Shown here piece after piece: positions 12,977 through 23,569 of a stretch of 29,152 nucleotides of DNA. The notes under the pieces are model-generated. The model worked only from the letters and a program-made list of their open reading frames with translations, was not told the origin of the DNA and ran no database searches. Source of the DNA: Smittium culicis (taxonomy: Eukaryota; Kickxellomycota; Harpellomycetes; Harpellales; Legeriomycetaceae). Where the stretch lies: the NCBI GenBank assembly GCA_001970855.1, contig LSSN01002689.1, positions 1 through 29,152 of the forward strand. Reading direction: 5' to 3'. The position numbers were made by a program, and so were the translations under genes. How positions within the stretch are numbered: position 1 is the stretch's first letter; each line of letters begins with the position of its first letter.

Positions 12977-13173
12977 TTAACCCTTTCCCGTTCAACGCTC
13001 TTTGAAAAAATCAATTTATTGATTCGTTTATGATTAATAATAAAATTAACTATTTGCTATTATTCAACGAAAAACCAATATTTCTTATAGCCTCGGAATT
13101 ATATTACTTTTTATGAATCTAATTTGCTAAATTTGGTAGATCAAAAATAGTCTACCACCCGTGAAAGGGTTAA
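12977..13173 (-). mobile_element. TTAA-flanked MITE, family 1, copy C
   Basis: A 189-bp element (12981-13169) with intact TTAA at 12977-12980 and 13170-13173, lying in the opposite orientation to copies A and B. The ends CCCTTTCCCG and CGTGAAAGGG form a clear inverted repeat of about 10 bp. Read on the minus strand it contains GGTAGACTATTTTTGATCTA, AATTCC, and AATCATAAACGAATCAATAA followed by GATTTTTTCAAAGAGCGTTG, matching copy B block by block. There is no coding capacity. It lies 0.57 kb downstream of the YCII gene. Confidence 0.82.
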
Positions 13174-13784
13174 GCAATAAAATGGAACCAAGAAAATAAC
13201 TTTAGTATTTATAGCTAAATTAGTTTATTGATACATAACATTGGTATTTAGATCCCCTGCTTTATTAGCCAACTATAGAATGTGTATTTAATAGTTAAGA
13301 TCAGTGATTTAAATCTTTAAAAAATTATGCGTGTATACCAATAGATAAATGTAAGTTGATACTGAATGTATAAATTTTATTTCTAAAAAAAATCAATAAT
13401 TTTGGTTTCTAAATATTTTTCCAGTAGTCGAAAAAAAAAAAAGAAAGGAAAATAAATACTTTTTTTACTGTCTTCGAAAGACTGTTATCAAAACCCGAGA
13501 GTTTTTGAGTTTTAATATATGTATTAGCCAGGTAAAATAATTATGATTTATTATAGCTGCCCAAAACTCTAAAATTTATAAAAATATTAATTTTATAGTA
13601 AATTTTTATTGCTAATTAAAATATGCTAAACTTTAATCAAAAATATTTAGAACAAAATGAATTTTTCTATTATATATTAACTTGGGTGCTAATTGGTGAT
13701 TTACATTTTACAACATAAATAAATCTAAAATATATTAAAGTTTTATATTGTAATTTTATATTCTAGAGTGCATATTTTAGAAAT
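13174..13784. other. intergenic DNA
   Basis: A+T-rich DNA with no recognisable coding segment, repeat or RNA gene on either strand. Confidence 0.5.
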
Positions 13785-14034
13785 GTGGGATATTCTGAAC
13801 AAAGAAAGCGCTTTGTTACAGTTTGAAATTATTGGAACGAATACTATAAATTATAAATAATTATAGGCTGAATTCGAAAGATATTTTGGTTTTTTCCATT
13901 AATTTATTTGATTATAAAAGTATTATTTGCTAAAAAATTACTAGACTTTATTTATTGGGTAATAGTTAATATGGAATTTTATAAGATATAACCCTTTATG
14001 CATAAATTTGCTCTCTTCATAAAGAATCCCCCAT
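13785..14034 (+). mobile_element. TIR element, family 2, copy 2
   Basis: A segment of about 250 bp that aligns end to end with the inverted copy at 10149-10390. Its left terminus (TGTGGGATATTCTGAACAAA) and the reverse complement of its right terminus (TATGGGGGATTCTTTATGAA) form an imperfect terminal inverted repeat of about 25 bp. There is no open frame, so it is a non-autonomous element. The target-site duplication is not clear. Confidence 0.62.
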
Positions 14035-15426
14035 ATACGTATTTATGCAAGTTGATATTATAAAAAAATTTTAATGTATACTGTACAAAGTTAATATAAA
14101 TTCTATATACAAATTATAAACCGTTTTATATCAAATATATACTCTAATATTTTAAAAATTATTTAAAGGTTAGCATTTTCCATATTTTTACATTCTATCA
14201 CTTGTATAATTATTTTTACTATCTGGTATAGTTTTGGCTATAATTATTTCTGAGATATTACAATTGCCCAAAAAAGACAATTAAAGAAAGTAGCAATGCT
14301 TCAAAAAAGATAAATGAAATATTTCCATTATAGTCTTTAAATCTTACAAGTATTAATATCATTAATCTGTTTTAATATCGTTTATATTTTAATTAATAGT
14401 ATTCAAGAGCATGATTTTTTTATTTATATATTTTTTCAATAGCTAGAATAAAGGAATATGGTATAGTAATTAATCCCAGATTAACATTTTTCTGATTTAG
14501 AAGTTGGCCTAATTTTAATAGCAATTCTAAAAAAAAAATCAATGATTTATTACTTGTTCATTAAATATTAATGATATATTTAGTTGAATAAGAAAATTGA
14601 GATAAAATCAAATAAATACAGCGAAGGCGATTACAATTTATACAAAACTTTAGGGATTATTTTTTTAGAATACCCCAGTGATCAATATAATATAGAACTT
14701 GTTGTTCTTTTAGTATTTTTTATAAATGATTATAAAGAACATATTTACTCAAATTCAATCAATATTTGTTCTTGAAGCAGGTACTCAGAAATTACAGAAA
14801 AAGTAACGAGCTTTATCTGAAATCTCAAAGAGATTTATTTAAAGTACCAATATAACTAAGTAATATCTATACTTTTACGATTTTTAAATCGTATCAAAGT
14901 CTGATCTATACTATTCATTTCATAGTAACCAAAATTAAAGTAATGAAATCGATGGGGAAATTTATTTAATGTTTATTTACTAATGTCTTCTTAATCGGAG
15001 GATAAATATGAAAATAGTTCATTTTAGAAAAATGTTTAATCAAAATTGTTAAGTAAAGAGTCTAATTGTAATTCAAATAAATTCATTTCCAGATAGCCTA
15101 TGCTAATCAATGTTCAAATTTCTTGATCAAACGACGTAATAACAAAATATGTCAAATACGTGGAAATAAAAAATATATATAATAAAATTTCTTATGAATA
15201 TAAAATAAAATTAGATAAGAAGGTCTTTATAATATTTGACGGTCAAACAAGAGCTATCTTATAAAATGTTATATTCAATAAACTAGGCTATTTTATTCTG
15301 AAAAGTTAAATATCTTTTATTTAAAAGTGTAATGGAAATAATTAAGAAACAAATAAAAATACATTAAAATTAAAAAAGAAATACTATTAAATTTATTGAT
15401 TATGTATAGATGTATACGCTTAGGCT
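14035..15426. other. intergenic DNA between repeat copy and transcription factor 3' end
   Basis: No supported gene. A 63-codon open frame at 14584-14775 begins only with TTG and has A+T-driven composition, so I do not call it. The 3' untranslated region of the minus-strand regulator presumably extends into the right part. Confidence 0.5.
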
Positions 15427-18152
15427 TTAGTCTGAGTTCAATATAAATGGAATTGAACCTCTCGATGATTTATTGGCTTTTTTTTTATATGAGCAACTTG
15501 GTTGTTTTTCGTTTTCATTCCCATCACTTTTTGATCGGTTTTCAAGCGATCCGCAAACAGTCATACTTTGTACTGACGGTGTAGGTGGTTTTATTTCTAA
15601 TGAGCTATTTTTATCGATTTGATTTTTTGGAGAATTTGATAAAATTTCATTGGTTAAAATGCTTTTTATAGTTAATGGAGAAACGAGGCTGTATTTTTCA
15701 TCATTTGCAGTTGAAAAATTAATATACAAATCGGCTTTAACACCTGGATAAGAGTATTGAATATTATTAATACTACATTCATTTAGTTCGAGAATAGAAT
15801 TAGACTTTCTAGAGAATAAGCGTTCAATACCAAGACTATAAATATCAGTTATTTTATTTTGAGGATTTTTTAGGTTAGTTCCTAAATGACCACAAACTGA
15901 ACTCATGGCGTCAGTTTCTGAAGGTTTTTTTTTATCAAACCACCGTTCAATGAATAAAAACTTATATATAGGACAAGAACTACCTATAGAACAACAAGAG
16001 AATATTGATTCTGAAGTTTCGAGCCGAATAAACCATATGTTGGTATCATTTTTTGTGAGATAGCTGATTTTAAGCTCTGGAATTAAGGGAATATATTTTA
16101 TGTTTATCGGAATAGACTTTTGGAGTAAATTATAGCTTATCTTTATCAAAGCTTCGTAATTTGTAGATTCAAAACTGAATTTGTTGTATTTTTTAAACAG
16201 GTATAAAATATTTTGATACGCTGCGTATATTTTACGATAGTTACTGTAGTCAGTTAGTTTAAGGGCGTTAATAAGTACACAACCTGCAAGGCTTGCTGAA
16301 TAAAAAATTATAGTGCTGAAATGTGACTCACTTAAATACATACTTGCCCAATTTAGTAAATCTGATATTTGTATTGACGAGTTTATGCATATGGATTTGG
16401 CATTTTTTATCCTCTTTAACTTAATAGGATCCAAGTTGTAATAGCAAAATTCTGATTTGTAAAGAATAAGGGATGCTAACCTGTAAAGGATTCCACATAT
16501 AAAGTATGCGAAATACTTGTTACTCATATCCTCTTTGTTTAGTTTTTCGCTAGGAATTTGAGTGGATTTATTAATACTAAGGTAATTAAAATATTCCGAA
16601 TACAGTCTTTGGTACTCGCAAATCCGTTTATCCAAATATGAAAATGACATTAATTGACTTGTTTCATGTTTAATTGAATTAATACGGATTCTATTTACAT
16701 AAGCTGACACTTTACCTATCTCTATATATGCTTTGACGATAAGTCTAAATTCACTATCGCTGGAGAACTTTCTTTGGTCGACTTCATTTAAAAGCCTAGA
16801 AATACCAAGCTTATTTGAAGCTGAAAAGTCATTGTACAATAAATCATTGGACGGAAGGTTCGTGACAACGTCTTTAAGATCTACACTCTGTGGATTACCT
16901 GTAGTCAAGCTTAAAGTAATGTCATAAATATAAGCAAGCCAAAAGACTCGCCTTTGATACTCCAGCCGAAAAAAACTTTTAACAGAGGTAATATTACTTT
17001 TTTTGGCTAGATCTACTTTGTTTAGTCCAAGGAAAATGCAGTTTCTATTTTGAAGGAGTACCAAAAAAATAAACAAGCGAAGATATATAGTATTTGCATA
17101 AAATCAAGAAATTTACTTTATCGAAGTTGCTATATAATGACAAATATTTAATAACCTTCTTTAGTATAAAATATGATAACAAAATTATAAAAAAACATTT
17201 TTTAAATTGAATGCTACTGGGTAGACCCAGCGATTATAAAAAACGTTTTACATATGGACTACTACTGGGTAGACTCAGAAAAAAATATATATTATAATGA
17301 ACAATAAATCAAGGTTCACTTACTTAATAGAGTGGTGGATTGGTGAGCATTACATACACCAGAATAATGACTTGATATTAATAAAAGTGAGAAAATTCTA
17401 TCCTCACTAATTTTGACTGGGTCTGATAAAATCTCGGACAAAGCTTTTTTAGCATATACAGAGCCTCTCATATATATGTGATTCTCAAAAATGTTGGGGT
17501 TCTTGAAAAGCTTCATCCCAAAAGAGAGTATGGAATGTTTCATATATAAAGGCAAAGAATCGTTTTTAAGTCTTATTAATATATCTTTCTTGGATAGTAT
17601 AAAAGAGAAAATATTTTTATAAAAAATTTTGTTAATTAAATAAATTAAAACATTCTCTTCAGTGCACGAAAAATCAATCTCCAGCCTTGTTTTATTAATT
17701 ATAATACATTTAATATTTTCTCCTTCTGTAAATTCTTGTAAGCCAGTGCTATCAGCTTCTTTAATAATGTATTTACTGAGTAATTTTTGAGCTTCGTTAC
17801 TGATACTAGCTGAATCAATTGGTGACAGTATACGAAACTCATTAATTTTTTCTTCGTGCGCAATAAAAGGGCACTTTATTTTTTGGAAAATGTTGCTGAT
17901 TTTATATATTTTATCGTCGATAATATCAAAATCTCTAAATATGTCCTTGATGGCATCGCTTTCTTCGTAATTACAGAATCTGTGTCGTGATTTACAAGAC
18001 CCACAAATCGGTCGATTCCCATCGCATCTTGTTTTTTTTTCTCGACACGGATTGCATGAGTATAAAAGGTTGTCAATTTTCAATATTCTAAACTGCTTGA
18101 AGTTCAAAGATCCCGGGATTGTTCTAGCAATCTTGTTGCATCTTTCGTTCAT
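15427..18152 (-). CDS. Zn2Cys6 fungal transcription factor (two exons)
   Basis: Exon 1 is 18152-17320 and exon 2 is 17044-15427; spliced, they give 2451 nt and 816 residues. The N-terminus carries a perfect binuclear zinc cluster with Cys33, Cys36, Cys43, Cys50, Cys53 and Cys60 (spacing C-x2-C-x6-C-x6-C-x2-C-x6-C) and a basic stretch (REKKTRC), as in Gal4-type regulators. Exon 2 opens with LGLN (283-286) and continues to EYQRRVFWLAYIYD (about 306-319) and a VVTNLP segment, the signature of the fungal-specific middle homology (Fungal_trans) region. The C-terminal 100 residues are Ser/Asn/Lys-rich and probably disordered. It should act in the nucleus as a DNA-binding regulator; its target pathway cannot be read from the sequence. 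The domain match on both sides of the gap makes one split gene much more likely than two. Splice borders are by eye; the ATG at 18152 is the first in frame before the cluster. Confidence 0.83.
17045..17319 (-). other. intron of the Zn2Cys6 gene, with tandem donors
   Basis: The 275-nt intron ends in a pyrimidine-rich stretch and AAATAG. The acceptor is forced: an in-frame TGA lies upstream (17104-17106) and no other AG occurs between it and 17045. The donor region reads GTAAGTGAAC. The strong donor GTAAGT (17323) would leave phase 1 and run into a stop seven codons into exon 2. The donor four bases downstream, GTGAAC (17319), keeps the frame and gives the junction LLSK-NCIFLGLN. A diverged 48-bp tandem repeat lies inside. 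It is longer than the three introns of the importin gene (77-141 nt). Confidence 0.6.
17185..17281. repeat. tandem pair of 48-bp units with palindromic core
   Basis: Two adjacent diverged copies of about 48-49 bp: each begins ATTATAAAAAA, passes through C(A/G)TTTT and ends CTACTGGGTAGAC(C/T)CAG. The first copy contains the dyad CTGGGT-AG-ACCCAG, a perfect 6-bp stem; in the second, one base differs. A related 20-bp string, AAAAAACATTTTACATATGG, recurs at 19857-19876, so the unit may derive from a dispersed repeat. It lies wholly inside the transcription factor intron. Confidence 0.7.
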
Positions 18153-18166
18153 TTCGAGATTTAATT

Positions 18167-18179
18167 CGTAAATTTTACG
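18167..18179. promoter_or_regulatory. palindrome upstream of the Zn2Cys6 start codon
   Basis: CGTAAA-T-TTTACG is a perfect 6-1-6 dyad, extended by ATTT and AAAT on either side, 15-27 nt upstream of the ATG at 18152. Its position suggests the 5' leader or core promoter. Zinc cluster dimers often bind CG-ended inverted half-sites, so autoregulation is conceivable, but the half-site is not the classical CGG. Confidence 0.3.
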
Positions 18180-20184
18180 TTCAAATCGAGAATTATATTT
18201 TAGCTTTCTAATAACAAAAAGTTTGTAGGCGAATTTAACTATTTGTTATTTTATCTTAATACTTGCAAATTTCGATTTTATGGCTTGGGTTTCCGGCAAT
18301 AAATGAGTAATTCATTGTTTCCTTTGAATCATTTTCCCACTAAGAAGAATTTTGAATGAATTGGGCTGAAATCATATAATAGGCTACATTGTGTTGAATT
18401 TCTGTGCTTAATTAGGGTGAATAATAAAGAAGATTGTTATTTCCTATTATTGATTTCAAGCATTATACTTGCTTTTATTCATAAATAGTAGAAATGTATT
18501 TTAGCGATGAATTATTAGCTGAAGTCTAAGTGAATTCGCCAATTACCTTTCCCTGATTATTGTACAATAATAAAAAGTTTTTTTTTTTACAGCGAATTAT
18601 TTATAATTATTAAGTGTATAGATATAAATTTGCTAGTTAATTTGTTCACATACTCTAATCTACAATTGGATTTTAAAAGCAGCCATTGGATAATAAAATG
18701 TCCCTGATCATATTTCTTTAATACCCAAACAGCTTAATATCACACTTTTACAAAACTAGATAAGTTATTGTGAACCCAGAGCGTAAAAGAACAATAGATA
18801 AACGTTCTTTAATTTAAACGTAGATAAGAAATTTGTAAAAATATATAATTCCGAATGGTGTTCGGTGTACTCGCTTAAAAAATAGATATTAATGCTAAAA
18901 TGTAATAATAATTGCAATTACATCCAAATACATGCATTAAATTCAACTGTGAGCCTGTAATATATTTATTAATGACTTATACTGTCTTGAACTTGAACTT
19001 GCATCTTTTTTTTACTAAATTTACAACCTACCTTAAGCGATTTAAAGTATAAACATAAAAAATTAGATATTGAATATTAATTTATCAATTCATATCTTTG
19101 GTAATTATGCTACAATACTTTGCTAGAAAAGATACTAATAAAATAGCGAAAATTTTATAAAAACATATAATTAGTCTTTAAAATCTTTTTATTTTGGAGT
19201 ATGTCAAAAATTATTTATGTTACTATTTTCACACATTGCTTCAGAGCATATTTTCCCTGGAATCACAAGATTCTCAAGAAAAGTGAAATTTATTTGTATT
19301 AATTTTATTTTCTGATTTGAGATATATAACGTTGTCGGCTGAACTAAACTACCCATTGTAAGTATTTTCTAGTTTATTTAAAAAATATAAATATACCTGA
19401 TTAGTAATTAAAGCTTGATAAAAAAAATAGTACCGCTTCTCGATATAACCTACCCTATATATGATTGTACATTTATATAATTTAAGATTTATGCATTAAT
19501 ATTTCATGGGACTTGGTTTTACACCAAAAGGTAATGTTTTTGCAATTAAACATAGTCAGATTTTGAAATTCTATAATTGTTGATTTTATTTTAAATTCAA
19601 GTTCATAAAAAAATTATGGGCGGTAATTACACATACTCTGATTTTCATTAACCCTTCAACCCCTACTTTATTCTTTCAAAATATACATATAACTAAACTC
19701 GTAACAAACTTTAATATCTTACAAACAACTTCGCTTTCAGAGCCGAAAAAAATCACACGCGATTAAGAAACAGCACCTAAAACCTGATTACATTTTTTTT
19801 GCGAGTAGATAGAATAATATTCTATAATTTTTGTTATACAAGTGCAAGGCTGGAAAAAAAAACATTTTACATATGGCAGATTCTTTTGTGAGGCAGAAAT
19901 ATTTCTACTACTAATTCTGTTTGCTATATTAATTTAATAGTTTTATTGTCTCAGTTTGATATATATTAGATAGAATTTTCTAATAGGCCTTGAAAATAAA
20001 AATAAAGCTGATGAGAAGAGATAAATCGATGGAAACGGTTTCACTCTTGAAAAAAATCTGACATATAAGCAGCTGTAAAATTGAAGGGGGGGGGGATGTT
20101 CACGGTGGGAATATTAAACATAATTATTAATATAATAAAAAAAAATAAAAGATAGATTTTCAGCCGAATCCCTTCTCTGCTCTA
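18180..20184. other. intergenic DNA upstream of the Zn2Cys6 gene
   Basis: No intact gene is seen. The first few hundred bases should contain the regulator's promoter (minus strand). Other content is a string shared with the transcription factor intron repeat (19857-19876), a G10 run at 20086-20095, and possibly an eroded TTAA element starting at 19650 (TTAACCCTT). Short open stretches near 19200-19320 have no recognisable motif. Confidence 0.5.
20086..20095 (+). repeat. homopolymer G10 run
   Basis: Ten consecutive G in an A+T-rich, non-coding context. Confidence 0.85.
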
Positions 20185-20322
20185 CCAGATCCATTTCCAT
20201 TTTTGTTGTACCAAGCACTCTATAATTGGCATGTGTACTTTTATTGAAGAGTTACCGAATATCAATTCTTCGTTTAGCGTAAGTGATACAAGCTCATTTA
20301 GAGGATGTTCAAAGGAAAATAT
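20185..20322 (-). pseudogene. coding relic resembling the pre-membrane linker of TRP-type channels
   Basis: A 46-codon open stretch has balanced, protein-like composition unlike its surroundings. It contains HPLNELVSLTLNEEL, then VHMPIIECLVQQKWKWIW. The order HPL, about 20 residues, H-x-P-I, L, then KW is reminiscent of the segment just before the first membrane helix of ankyrin/TRP-type channels, but this is recalled resemblance, not a search result. A stop lies in frame upstream with no AG between it and the open part, so no 5' exon can join. A possible donor (GTAGAG) follows KWKWI, and a possible acceptor (TTTTACAG) lies about 125 nt further on, leading to a hydrophobic open stretch. I read it as a decayed gene fragment; it may be chance. 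Confidence 0.25.
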
Positions 20323-20843
20323 TTTAATTTACGTTAAATATTTTTCAGTCAATGTAATATGATAAATTGCATTTTAAAAGCCTATTTTTATTTCCTATTA
20401 TTCAAGATATGAGTTGTATGTGCTATAAGCAGCCTCAAAATCAAATATTTAATTGATTTAAATCTATTAAATTTATATCACAAGAAAGTAAAAATCCGAA
20501 TAGAAAACAATGTAAACTATTTAAAGTGGTTTAATGGGTGTTAAACTCTTGCTATTTATTAAAAAGAAAGAATTTTTCTTTATAAACAAGTTTTTCACTT
20601 ATATATCATTGTAGTTCAGGAGACAATTTAGGACGTAACTGGATAATTTTATTTCAATTTATCAAAGCATATTTTTTTTATATAGATGTAAAAATCTTAG
20701 TATATAATGAAAATATATAGATTGTTGATTATACCCCGAATTATTGAAAATAGAAGGTAAATTTTCCTGTATTTAATTACTTTATTTTATAGTAAATTCG
20801 TGGTTCATGTAACATCTATAAAATAATAACAAATAATTTTATA

Positions 20844-20878
20844 TTGTTTATTGTTTATTGTTTATTGTTTATTGTTTA
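20844..20878 (+). repeat. heptanucleotide microsatellite (TTGTTTA)5
   Basis: Five perfect tandem copies of TTGTTTA, directly visible. Confidence 0.92.
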
Positions 20879-21207
20879 TAATAAATATTGGTAAGCGAAA
20901 TTTGGATGATTTTTTATAAAATTTTAATACGTATTAAAAATAGAAATTTAAATATAATGGCCTTCATCTAAATATTTATATTATCTATTTTATTTTTTTT
21001 AAAAATAATAAAAAATATATTTTAGTGAATATTTTAAAAATTCAAAATTACTATATTAAAATCAAGATTTAAATTAATCTGCGCTCTAATTTTCTTTGAA
21101 ATAAGGTGCATTTCCTATTTAATATTTTCAAATAGTATTAAATTTATCTTGTTGACACTAAAAATTTTTTATTTTTCTAAATTTAAAATAACTAGAAAAA
21201 GTTTTAA

Positions 21208-21235
21208 TATAAAATATAAAATATAAAATATAAAA
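21208..21235 (+). repeat. heptanucleotide microsatellite (TATAAAA)4
   Basis: Four perfect tandem copies of TATAAAA. Confidence 0.9.
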
Positions 21236-21682
21236 TAAATGAATTTTATAGCTCCATAATCTGATAATAGAGTTTTATTTAATGGTTGCACTTAATAATG
21301 GATATATAAAACTCTAAATTTTACCATACGAATAGTTTAATAATACAAATTTTGTATAAAAATTTCATGTTTGATATCATATTACTCTATAATAAAGTTA
21401 TAAAAGCTTCAAATTATAGAAATTGATAATACTACCTTAATAAAAACGAATCTAATTTTGTTTTATTAATAAGAATATATTCAATATAATAACAGATAAA
21501 TTTTTCTACATCGAGTTTATAAAAATAATTTCAAGATGATTTTCAATCATTTATTAAACATTTAAATTAATCAAATATTTTAAAATACGAGTAAACTAGA
21601 TAAAAGATATGTAGTCGCTTTATAATAAATAACTGCGAAATCATCTATTGATAAAATAAAATTTTACACATTAATAGATTGA

Positions 21683-22543
21683 TAAGGCAATCAGGCAGTT
21701 TTCCAACTACGGAAAATCAACAGCGATGGAGTGCACCAGGACGAACTGAGAATAACTTCAGTATCCATTTCCACCCGTAAAAACCATGAGCGTACATATC
21801 ATGAGTAGAAACAATCAAAAATATGGATCGCCGACCTCATCAAGGCTCCGATGAAGGCCCGGATGGCCACCTGAGTGACCAGGAGCGCTCAGTGGATCAA
21901 AAAATTCTGCACTCAAAATTCAAACGGCAAGACTAAAATCAAGATAGTCGATCGTAAACGACGAAGTAACTGGTCTGTCATCCACAATTGAACGGTGGAA
22001 CGAAAAATCTGCAAAAAATGCAACTGGTTTGACCTTCAAGATATCTAATAGGACCAAAAGCTGAGTATTCAGGACATAGGGAAAATGTTTATGGGCACAT
22101 TTCGGACTGCCCAGCGCCTGTCAAGCATGAAAATCGTTTACCAGTAAATTAAAAAAAGTTTCCTCTGCAGCAACTTTTGTGTGGCTGAGACGGTCGACCA
22201 CATACTTCTGAGCTGCAGCCGGTGGCGAAATCACCGACCATCGAAGATCGGCATCTTCATACCGACTCCGATCAGTTCTGGAGAAAATTTTTTACTTTCG
22301 AATTTCAACGAAGCTCGGTTGGGGATAGTTGGAAAACTCATTGGAGGGAATTCTAAACAATCTTTGAGCCAGCTTCGACCTGGCACAGCCGATCAAAATT
22401 TTAAGCTGGAAACTGCCAAATTTTTGAACGGCATTCGCGTGCCCAGAACACTTATACTGCAAAGTATAAGTGATTCACCAGCCCCCTTAAACCAATTCCC
22501 ATTGGGTATTGAGCTGCTAGAGCGGCGGAGGGAGGTCGGTTGA
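21683..22543 (+). pseudogene. LINE (non-LTR retrotransposon) 3' fragment, decayed
   Basis: This block is clearly richer in G+C than its surroundings on either side. Its last open part (22148-22543, ending in TGA) starts with FLCSNFCVAETVDHILLSC, a Cys-x3-Cys, then E-T-V-x-H-I-L-L-x-C arrangement. This is the zinc-binding tail that follows the reverse transcriptase and RNase H domains of many fungal and other LINEs, usually followed by W or R residues as here (SRWRNHR). The later segment (KFLNGIRVPRTLI) resembles the C-terminal helix of such proteins. Upstream the frame is broken by TAA at 22145 and by further stops and shifts, so only a dead 5'-truncated copy remains; 5' truncation is typical of LINE insertion. 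No poly-A tail or target duplication is clear. Confidence 0.62.
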
Positions 22544-23228
22544 AAATTTATTTTTTTAACTTTTCAAATATTTTTTGATAGTTTTTAGTGTAATTATAAA
22601 TAATTTTTAATAAACTCAATGAAAAAAAAATCTATAAAAAAAATTCTTCGCCACTTATGCGCGCGTTTGAAAGCTTATATTCTATTTGTACTATTAAAAT
22701 ATTCCATATAACAGTGTAATTCAAAAATTTCTTTATTTTTAATTATGTGTTTATATTTACTGAATCCATAATATATATCTTGATGAATTAAAGTTAAATA
22801 TTTTCCCAACCTCAAGTTTCTTTAAATTTGTTAAACATCCACAAAATTCATTTACCTTTTCATATTCAATCTAAACATTTTATATATCTTATAATTTGTT
22901 GAAATATTTGCATAAGGGTGTATTTTGGTAATTTCATCAATTTCTAGCTATTTTTCTGATTGCAATTATTGCATTATACACTTTTCAGATACGAAAAAAA
23001 TTTTGAAACACATTTAATTTATATAATTATCCATGTATTATTTTGAAATTGCTATTTTACATTCAAAGAGAAGAAAATTTTAATTATTTTGCTTATTGAA
23101 CTATGAACCTCTATTTACCCATTAACCCAATAACTTCAAAATTTTTATTATCGAGGCTCGTTTTTCTTTCCTCATTTTAATGCTGCTTTTCTGAAGGAAG
23201 TTCGGTATTTACATTTTTTTAAATTGTA
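22544..23228. other. intergenic DNA
   Basis: A+T-rich DNA following the LINE fragment, with no gene, RNA or clear repeat recognised. Confidence 0.5.
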
Positions 23229-23569
23229 CAGTAAACTCTCTGAGATGCCAACCCTCTTAGATGGCAACTTTTTGTAATTTTAGTTGATGAATTTTCTATT
23301 TTCCCACTTTTCAGTTATCATCTGTTCCTTTATAGTAAAATTATTGGCTTTTCATGGTATATTTGATATTTTAAAACAGTATTATTCGCAAAGCAGGACC
23401 ATTTTTCACTAGAATCTTGGCCTGTAATATAACAGCTTTCTAAGTAAGCATTTTATATATTTTTTTCAAAATGGCTGTAATACACGCCAAAATTATATCT
23501 CTAAGTTGGAAACTAATTTTTAATTAGCTTATCATTTTCTATTGCGTTTATAATTTTTTTAACACGTTC

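Larger units (their letters stand above)
20323..21682. other. intergenic DNA with two heptamer microsatellites
   Basis: A+T-rich DNA with no coding signal. It contains the (TTGTTTA)5 and (TATAAAA)4 tandem repeats listed separately. Confidence 0.5.

Noticed and set aside
14584..14775. 63-codon open frame on the plus strand
   Set aside because: It begins only at TTG, is dominated by Lys, Asn, Ile and Tyr, has no recognisable domain, and its surroundings show no gene signal.
16733..16927. Plus-strand open frame opposite the transcription factor exon 2
   Set aside because: It is a shadow of the minus-strand coding sequence, with no independent motif.
15427..17076. A separate gene made of the second Zn2Cys6 open frame alone
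   Set aside because: Its first codon would be TTG, it has no zinc cluster, and it starts exactly where the middle homology region should continue from the upstream exon, with a good acceptor at 17045.
19650..19720. TTAACCCTTCAACC start of a further TTAA element
   Set aside because: The left 50 bp resembles family 1 loosely, but no right end was found.
22045..22130. Retroviral-type CCHC zinc knuckle in one plus frame (GHISDC)
   Set aside because: The spacing is wrong (His-x3-Cys), only one cysteine is in place, and the frame is interrupted. It is better explained as a broken part of the LINE fragment.
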